Source: Parcubacteria group bacterium (lineage in GTDB: Bacteria; Patescibacteriota; Patescibacteriia; UBA2169). Taken from it: DNA of 40,985 nucleotides. The notes beneath the pieces were generated by a model. It saw nothing but the letters and a program-made list of their open reading frames with translations. It made no database searches and was not told the DNA's origin. The stretch lies in assembly GCA_016177305.1 (NCBI GenBank), contig JACOVK010000061.1:1-40985 (forward strand). The letters are read 5' to 3'. Both the position numbers and the translations under genes were made by a program. This document shows, in pieces, positions 37,443 to 40,985 of the stretch (within the stretch, counting starts at the first letter, position 1; every line of letters starts with the position of its first letter).

Positions 37443-37975
37443 ACCGCATTGTCGTAGAAGTCGTTTATGTCTTCCAGCTCCCCGAGCGCGCCCGCGAACG
37501 CCTCAAATTTTTTCCTTGCTTCCGCATCAAGTGGAATGGTGCTCTTGGGAACGTACTCGCCGTTTTTGAATTCAAAGTTCCACATCACGGATCCGGATTT
37601 TCCCAATGTTCCGCCGTGTTTTGAGAACGCGTGCCGCAAATCCGAAACCGCGCGGTTGGTGTTGTCCGTAACCACTTTAACGATGAGTGCCACCCCGGCC
37701 GGGCCGTAGCCCTCGTACAGGGTTTCGGTGAGCGGTGACTCATTGCCTTTGCCGGTTCCGCGGTCAATGGCGCGCTGGATGTTGTCCTTGGGCATGTTCA
37801 CGGCGCGGGCCTGGTCTATGGCCAGGCGCAATTTGGCGTTGGTTTCGGGGTCCCCTCCGCGCTCGCGCGCCGCAATGGTGATGTTGCGGGAGACGCGCGT
37901 AAAAGCAGCGCCCTTTTTGGCGTCAGCCGCCGCTTTTTGGTGCTTGATTGAGTGCCATTTTGAGTGGCCGGACAT
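37439..37975 (-). CDS. yebC: YebC/PmpR family protein, compact form
   Basis: 178 residues against roughly 240-250 in most bacteria. The N-terminal SGHSKWHSIKHQKAAADAKKG and the VNMPKDNIQRAIDRGTG block are canonical. The C-terminal ALGELEDINDFYDNAV corresponds to the family's DDVQxVYHN ending, so the missing ~65 residues lie in the middle domain, not at an end. YebC proteins act in translation of proline-rich stretches or as regulators. The promoter (37982-38010) places the start at the ATG. Confidence 0.92.
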   Translation of the reverse strand: MSGHSKWHSIKHQKAAADAKKGAAFTRVSRNITIAARERGGDPETNAKLRLAIDQARAVNMPKDNIQRAIDRGTGKGNESPLTETLYEGYGPAGVALIVKVVTDNTNRAVSDLRHAFSKHGGTLGKSGSVMWNFEFKNGEYVPKSTIPLDAEARKKFEAFAGALGELEDINDFYDNAV

Positions 37976-37981
37976 AACACT

Positions 37982-38010
37982 ATCCTATCAAAAAAACGCG
38001 GAAGAATCAA
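37982..38010 (-). promoter_or_regulatory. Promoter giving a leaderless yebC mRNA
   Basis: On the minus strand TTGATT (plus 38005-38010), a 17-nt spacer and TAGGAT (plus 37982-37987), then 6 nt and ATG at 37975. The -35 overlaps the end of mazF. Confidence 0.6.
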
Positions 38011-38345
38011 CCAAACACAAATAGCAGTTTCTCTCTTATCTTTTGGAATTCATCCCGAGGTATGCTCGCTATTTTTTTCTCTAACCGCTGCTTGTCAAGC
38101 GCGCGTATTTGATGGACGAGCACGACCGAATCATAGTCAAGCCCTGATGCATCCTTAGCCAGGAGGTAGGTGGTAAGCTTTCCTTGGGCGCCAAGGTTTG
38201 TGGTGATTGGCGCTATGATGACCGTGCTTAGGTGCTTGTTGAGGATATTGGCTTGCATGATCAACACAGGCCTAAAGCCCGCTTGCTCGTGCCCCCTGGT
38301 CGGATTGAGGTTTGCGAGCGCTATGTCGCCTTGATGGAAATCCAT
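38007..38345 (-). CDS. MazF/PemK-like mRNA interferase toxin
   Basis: 112 residues. MazF toxins cut mRNA at short sequences and stop growth unless neutralised. The fold is visible: FHQGDIALANLNPTRGHEQAGFRPVLIMQ, then STVIIAPITTN and YDSVVLVHQIRALDKQRL. The G-E-Q-x-G-x-R-P-V active-site strand is intact. It is preceded after 3 bp by its antitoxin gene and shares its operator-promoter. Confidence 0.93.
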   Translation of the reverse strand: MDFHQGDIALANLNPTRGHEQAGFRPVLIMQANILNKHLSTVIIAPITTNLGAQGKLTTYLLAKDASGLDYDSVVLVHQIRALDKQRLEKKIASIPRDEFQKIREKLLFVFG

Positions 38346-38348
38346 AGG

Positions 38349-38681
38349 TTACTTGATGGATGGCTGTATGGCAACCCATTCGTCTTCAGACGGCAGGTCG
38401 TCAAAATGCATCCGCGCCAAATCTTGCGCGTCTTCAGCAAGTCTTTTTTCTAGCACGCTATCCAATCGGGTAAGCTTCTCTCTAACGGGCGCTGACTGCA
38501 GAGCGTTATCAAACATGCGCTCCTCAAGTTTATCTATGATCGTTTGTTCGTTCTGCACAAAATCCTGGAAGAACAGGTTTGTGAGTCCCGAAAGCGTAAG
38601 GCCTCGCTCGCGCGCTTTTTGGGTTACCCGCTTTTTGATTTTGGCGTTTGTCCTGATGTTGATGGTGGTGTCTTTGATCAT
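38349..38681 (-). CDS. Ribbon-helix-helix antitoxin (RelB/DinJ-like)
   Basis: 110 residues from ATG 38681. The N-terminal strand KDTTINIRTNAKIKKRVTQK with helix GLTLSGLTNLFFQDF is a ribbon-helix-helix DNA-binding domain as in RelB/DinJ antitoxins. The C-terminal half is helical and acidic and would wrap the toxin. RelB-type antitoxins more often pair with RelE toxins, so pairing with MazF is a mixed combination. It is likely self-repressing through the palindrome at 38710-38728. Confidence 0.85.
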   Translation of the reverse strand: MIKDTTINIRTNAKIKKRVTQKARERGLTLSGLTNLFFQDFVQNEQTIIDKLEERMFDNALQSAPVREKLTRLDSVLEKRLAEDAQDLARMHFDDLPSEDEWVAIQPSIK

Positions 38682-38708
38682 GGGATTAATGTGGTTGATG
38701 ATGCTGTT

Positions 38709-38737
38709 AGTATACACAATGTGTATACAAAAGTCAA
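38709..38737 (-). promoter_or_regulatory. Toxin-antitoxin promoter with operator
   Basis: On the minus strand TTGACT (plus 38732-38737), a 17-nt spacer and TATACT (plus 38709-38714). A 19-bp palindrome GTATACACAATGTGTATAC (38710-38728) covers the -10 and spacer, an ideal autorepression site. Confidence 0.85.
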
Positions 38738-38744
38738 AACGCTC

Positions 38745-38774
38745 AAAAACAGCCCACTGATAAGGCGGGCTGTT
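38745..38774 (-). terminator. Terminator after the pilin operon
   Basis: AACAGCCC (38748-38755)/GGGCTGTT (38767-38774) with a T5 tract on the minus strand (plus A38745-38749). Confidence 0.8.
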
Positions 38775-38790
38775 GGTGATTCGTTGCTAC

Positions 38791-39411
38791 TCAATTACAG
38801 GGCGCGTCACTAAGGGTTCCCCCGTTCCTTCGGCACCTGTTTTCAGTCATAATGAGGCAGTTATTGGCCCCGCATCCTTTCGTGCACCTGCAGTAGGTCT
38901 GCTTTTCGCATTGCGCGTTATAGGTTCCCCCAAGGGTTTGGCACTCTGATTCTGACCGAGGTACGCAGAACAAAAGCCCGCCACCAACATCAAATTCACA
39001 AAGTCCGCTTGTGCCGCCCCCATCCCCTCCACTGCCCACGGTGTCGGAGAGCTGGTTTACGGTAAAGTTGACGATCACGAACGCGAGCATAATAATGACA
39101 ATGCCGATGACCGCGTTGCGGATGTTGCCCTTTGCTTCCGTAACCTGTTCCTCATTGCCGGAGGCAGTCATCCACCGGAAACCCGCATAGATGATCATAA
39201 TCACCCCGATGAGCGCCACGAACCCGAGCGCTATGTTCACGATTGCCGCGATTTTCTCGGGAAGGCTTGCGTCCCCTTGGGTGCCGAGCCCGGTTTCGGT
39301 TCCAATAATGCCGAGGTTGTTTTTGAGCTGGTTGATGCCGGACACCGCGTGCGCCGGAGCAGCGGCCAGGAAGATGCTTGCCAGGGCAAAGGTTGCGAGT
39401 AGGGTTTTCAT
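38791..39411 (-). CDS. T4SS-type pilin with C-terminal Cys-rich domain
   Basis: 206 residues. A signal peptide (MKTLLATFALASIFLAAAPAHA) precedes a two-helix core: VNIALGFVALIGVIMIIYAG, then RWMTASGNEEQVTEAKGNIR, then NAVIGIVIIMLAFVIVNFTV. This is the T4SS_pilin (TrbC/VirB2-like) pattern common in CPR bacteria. After residue ~135 comes a Cys-rich segment (about ten cysteines, including TYCRCTKGCGANNC) absent from the 135-aa paralogue. Last of four tandem copies, 6 bp after the previous one. It could build pili or a surface conduit. Confidence 0.85.
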   Translation of the reverse strand: MKTLLATFALASIFLAAAPAHAVSGINQLKNNLGIIGTETGLGTQGDASLPEKIAAIVNIALGFVALIGVIMIIYAGFRWMTASGNEEQVTEAKGNIRNAVIGIVIIMLAFVIVNFTVNQLSDTVGSGGDGGGTSGLCEFDVGGGLLFCVPRSESECQTLGGTYNAQCEKQTYCRCTKGCGANNCLIMTENRCRRNGGTLSDAPCN

Positions 39412-39417
39412 AGGAGG

Positions 39418-39810
39418 TTAGGAGCCGAGCACGTCAATGAGTGATTTGGTGACAAAGTTGGTGATGACGAACGCGAAGAATACCACCACGAGCCCGATGA
39501 CCGCGTTCCGGATGTTTCCGCGCGCCTCGGTAACCTGTTCCTCGTTGCCGCCTGCGGTAATCCACCGGAACCCGGCGTACAGGATAAAGACGACCGCGAC
39601 CACCCCGACGAACCCGAGCAGGATGTTGATGATTGCCGCGATTTTTGAGTACAGCCCGGCATCGCTTGAAACATTAACGCTCCCGAGCCCGGTTATCCTG
39701 CCTATTGAGTCAAGCTTAAAACGGGCATTCCCAACCGCGCTCGCATGCGCCGCAGACGCAACTGCAAACGTGAGTAAAAACGATACAATAGTTTTAATTA
39801 TGGTGTTCAT
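39418..39810 (-). CDS. T4SS-type pilin, minimal form
   Basis: 130 residues from ATG 39810 (a GTG lies 5 codons upstream). Signal peptide MNTIIKTIVSFLLTFAVASA, a short linker, then the two-helix core with IINILLGFVGVVAVVFILYA, RWITAGGNEEQVTEARGNIR and NAVIGLVVVFFAFVITNFVT. It ends soon after the second helix, with no Cys domain. This is the simplest member of the array and shows what the shared unit is. Confidence 0.88.
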   Translation of the reverse strand: MNTIIKTIVSFLLTFAVASAAHASAVGNARFKLDSIGRITGLGSVNVSSDAGLYSKIAAIINILLGFVGVVAVVFILYAGFRWITAGGNEEQVTEARGNIRNAVIGLVVVFFAFVITNFVTKSLIDVLGS

Positions 39811-39843
39811 GGTCGTTGCCGCCACGAGTAGCTTGGGTTAGGG

Positions 39844-40509
39844 CTACAGCGGTGGCGGGATGTCGCCGAAATCTAAATTACCACCCGAATCCAGGTTAGG
39901 ATCTATGTCTAGGGGGTTAATTGCTTCACATTCGGACCTGGAAACAATATCTCCGCCAAGACTGCCTGGTCCGACGCAGTCGTCTTGGCTCATGACTTCA
40001 CAGAGTTCGCCGTTATTATAATATCTGCAGTAAACATCATCTCCGCTCAGGCCCTCCAGATTGATAGGCGTTGACGGTCGCGTTGGGCCGGTAATGTCCG
40101 CTATCTGATTCAAGGTAAAGTTCGTAACCACGAACGCGGCAAACACGACCACAATGCCGATGACCGCACTCCTGATGGTAGCCTTGGATTCGGTCACCAC
40201 CTCCTCGTTTCCGCCGGAGGACATCCACCTGAATCCGGCGTAGAACATCTGCACGAAGAAGATGATGCCGACAAAACCGAGGATGACGTTGATGATGTTG
40301 CCGATGACCGAAAGCACCGCGTCTTCGCTTGAGTAGGCGTCCGGTTTAACGCTGCCGGTTAATCCGCCCGTGACCGCGGTTGCGTCCAAAAATTTAAGCG
40401 CGTCCTGCCCGGCCTGGCTGCGTTGCGCAAATGCCGAGTGTGGGATTGCCAAGAGTCCTGCCAACCCAAAGCACAGGAGCAGGCTTGCGAGGATGAGGCG
40501 TGTGGTCAT
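39844..40509 (-). CDS. T4SS-type pilin with C-terminal acidic/Cys domain
   Basis: 221 residues from ATG 40509. The signal peptide region is MTTRLILASLLLCFGLAGLL. The core helices read NVILGFVGIIFFVQMFYAGF and SAVIGIVVVFAAFVVTNFTL, with RWMSSGGNEEVVTESKATIR between. The ~75-residue C-terminal extension has four cysteines, including YCRYYNNGELCE, and ends acidic (NLDFGDIPPPL). A longer frame to 40605 is not favoured. The gap to the upstream paralogue is 44 bp. Confidence 0.85.
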   Translation of the reverse strand: MTTRLILASLLLCFGLAGLLAIPHSAFAQRSQAGQDALKFLDATAVTGGLTGSVKPDAYSSEDAVLSVIGNIINVILGFVGIIFFVQMFYAGFRWMSSGGNEEVVTESKATIRSAVIGIVVVFAAFVVTNFTLNQIADITGPTRPSTPINLEGLSGDDVYCRYYNNGELCEVMSQDDCVGPGSLGGDIVSRSECEAINPLDIDPNLDSGGNLDFGDIPPPL

Positions 40510-40553
40510 ACGACGGCTGATGCGGTTACCACCTAGTCTGCCTGACCTATGAT

Positions 40554-40982
40554 TCACTGCAGCACGCCGCCAATCTGCGAGGTAACGAAGTTGGTGATGA
40601 CCCATGCCAGCATGATGATGACGAGCCCGATGACTGCCTGCAAGAGCATTTTTCTGGCTTCGCCGACCTGTTCTTCATTCCCGGATGCAGTCATCCACTT
40701 GAACCCCGCGTACAAGATGATAATCACCGCCAGGATTCCCAAGAACCCGAGCAGGATATTCACCACATTCGCGATTGAACCTTTGAGGTCCTGGTTTTGA
40801 CCCACATTAATCTGGCTGGCATCCGTCACGCCAAATGGATCGGCTTGTCTTGAAGCATTTGCGTCAACACAGATTGAGTTGCTACAGACGAGTCCCGAAT
40901 CGCACGTGTTTGAGGCATTACACGCTGCGCCTTCAGCTACGGCACCAACCGCGGCCGGGACAACAAGCGCGATTGCCATCAT
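40554..40982 (-). CDS. T4SS-type pilin with N-terminal Cys cluster (probably cut by the window end)
   Basis: 142 residues visible. The frame may start upstream of the window, because MMAIALVVPAAVGAVAEG looks like the end of a signal peptide. Five cysteines follow (residues about 20-38, including CNASNTCDSGLVCSNSIC). The core then reads VVNILLGFLGILAVIIILYA, KWMTASGNEEQVGEARKMLL and QAVIGLVIIMLAWVITNFVT. The Cys domain is at the N-terminus here, unlike the other members. Confidence 0.8.
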   Translation of the reverse strand: MMAIALVVPAAVGAVAEGAACNASNTCDSGLVCSNSICVDANASRQADPFGVTDASQINVGQNQDLKGSIANVVNILLGFLGILAVIIILYAGFKWMTASGNEEQVGEARKMLLQAVIGLVIIMLAWVITNFVTSQIGGVLQ

Positions 40983-40985
40983 TCC

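Noticed and set aside
1..40985. CRISPR array or insertion sequence with transposase
   Set aside because: No regularly spaced repeats and no transposase-like protein or matching terminal inverted repeats were seen by eye.

Overview
ORGANISM. Gene content and style point to a Candidate Phyla Radiation (Patescibacteria) genome, most likely Parcubacteria-like; no rRNA gene is present to prove it. Supporting signs are a tandem array of T4SS-type two-helix pilins, a TrmB-family regulator, a short YebC, a short YidC, many genes without a visible Shine-Dalgarno, and dense housekeeping operons with 0-20 bp gaps or 4-bp overlaps. GC is moderately high (my estimate is mid-50s percent), with AT-rich intergenic islands.

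LAYOUT. (1) 1-842: yggU, then a tRNA-Gly transcript that runs through a strongly folded 136-nt spacer into a tRNA-like gene whose anticodon loop carries about 49 extra nt. (2) 843-6115, minus strand: nusA-hppA-plsC-tig. (3) 6257-9523, minus: a surface Ig-like membrane protein, yraN, a small membrane protein and a methyltransferase. (4) 9628-12177, minus: trxA-trxB (thioredoxin system) and gdhA. (5) 12178-13181: a 468-bp gene-free AT-rich stretch with DnaA-box-like 9-mers (origin candidate), then tRNA-Ala(CGC), tRNA-Arg(CCT) and tRNA-Ala(GGC). (6) 13172-15249: an HTH/homing-endonuclease-like gene ending inside a tRNA, bactofilin, and a degenerate diacylglycerol-kinase-like protein. (7) 15257-17884, minus: rpmH-rnpA-yidD-yidC-PRC-barrel and a TrmB regulator. 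(8) 18054-19654: a small accessory island with an HxxxCxxC protein, an unknown 142-aa protein, a stand-alone structured RNA with its own promoter and terminator, and a BECR-nuclease-like gene. (9) 19664-23600, minus: a 162-aa gene, an MBL-fold protein, a small membrane protein and gyrA. (10) 23768-29317, plus: rpsA-like, ftsH, a membrane protein, dnaN and dciA. (11) 29318-33247, minus: PBP1A and its upstream partner gene. (12) tyrS, then minus-strand yebC-ruvC-GT4-GT4. (13) 38007-38737: a MazF/ribbon-helix-helix toxin-antitoxin pair. (14) 38791 to the end: four T4SS-pilin paralogues.

HOW IT WORKS TOGETHER. Most of the window is core information processing and cell-envelope machinery. The more novel material is RNA and regulatory DNA: the interrupted tRNA-like gene and its folded spacer, a three-way-junction RNA at 19157-19251, a covarying hairpin repeat in two copies, a repeated 14-bp palindrome around trxA, and several promoters whose -10 box sits 6-9 nt before the start codon, implying leaderless mRNAs. 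Structures and promoters were found by eye; none was computed.
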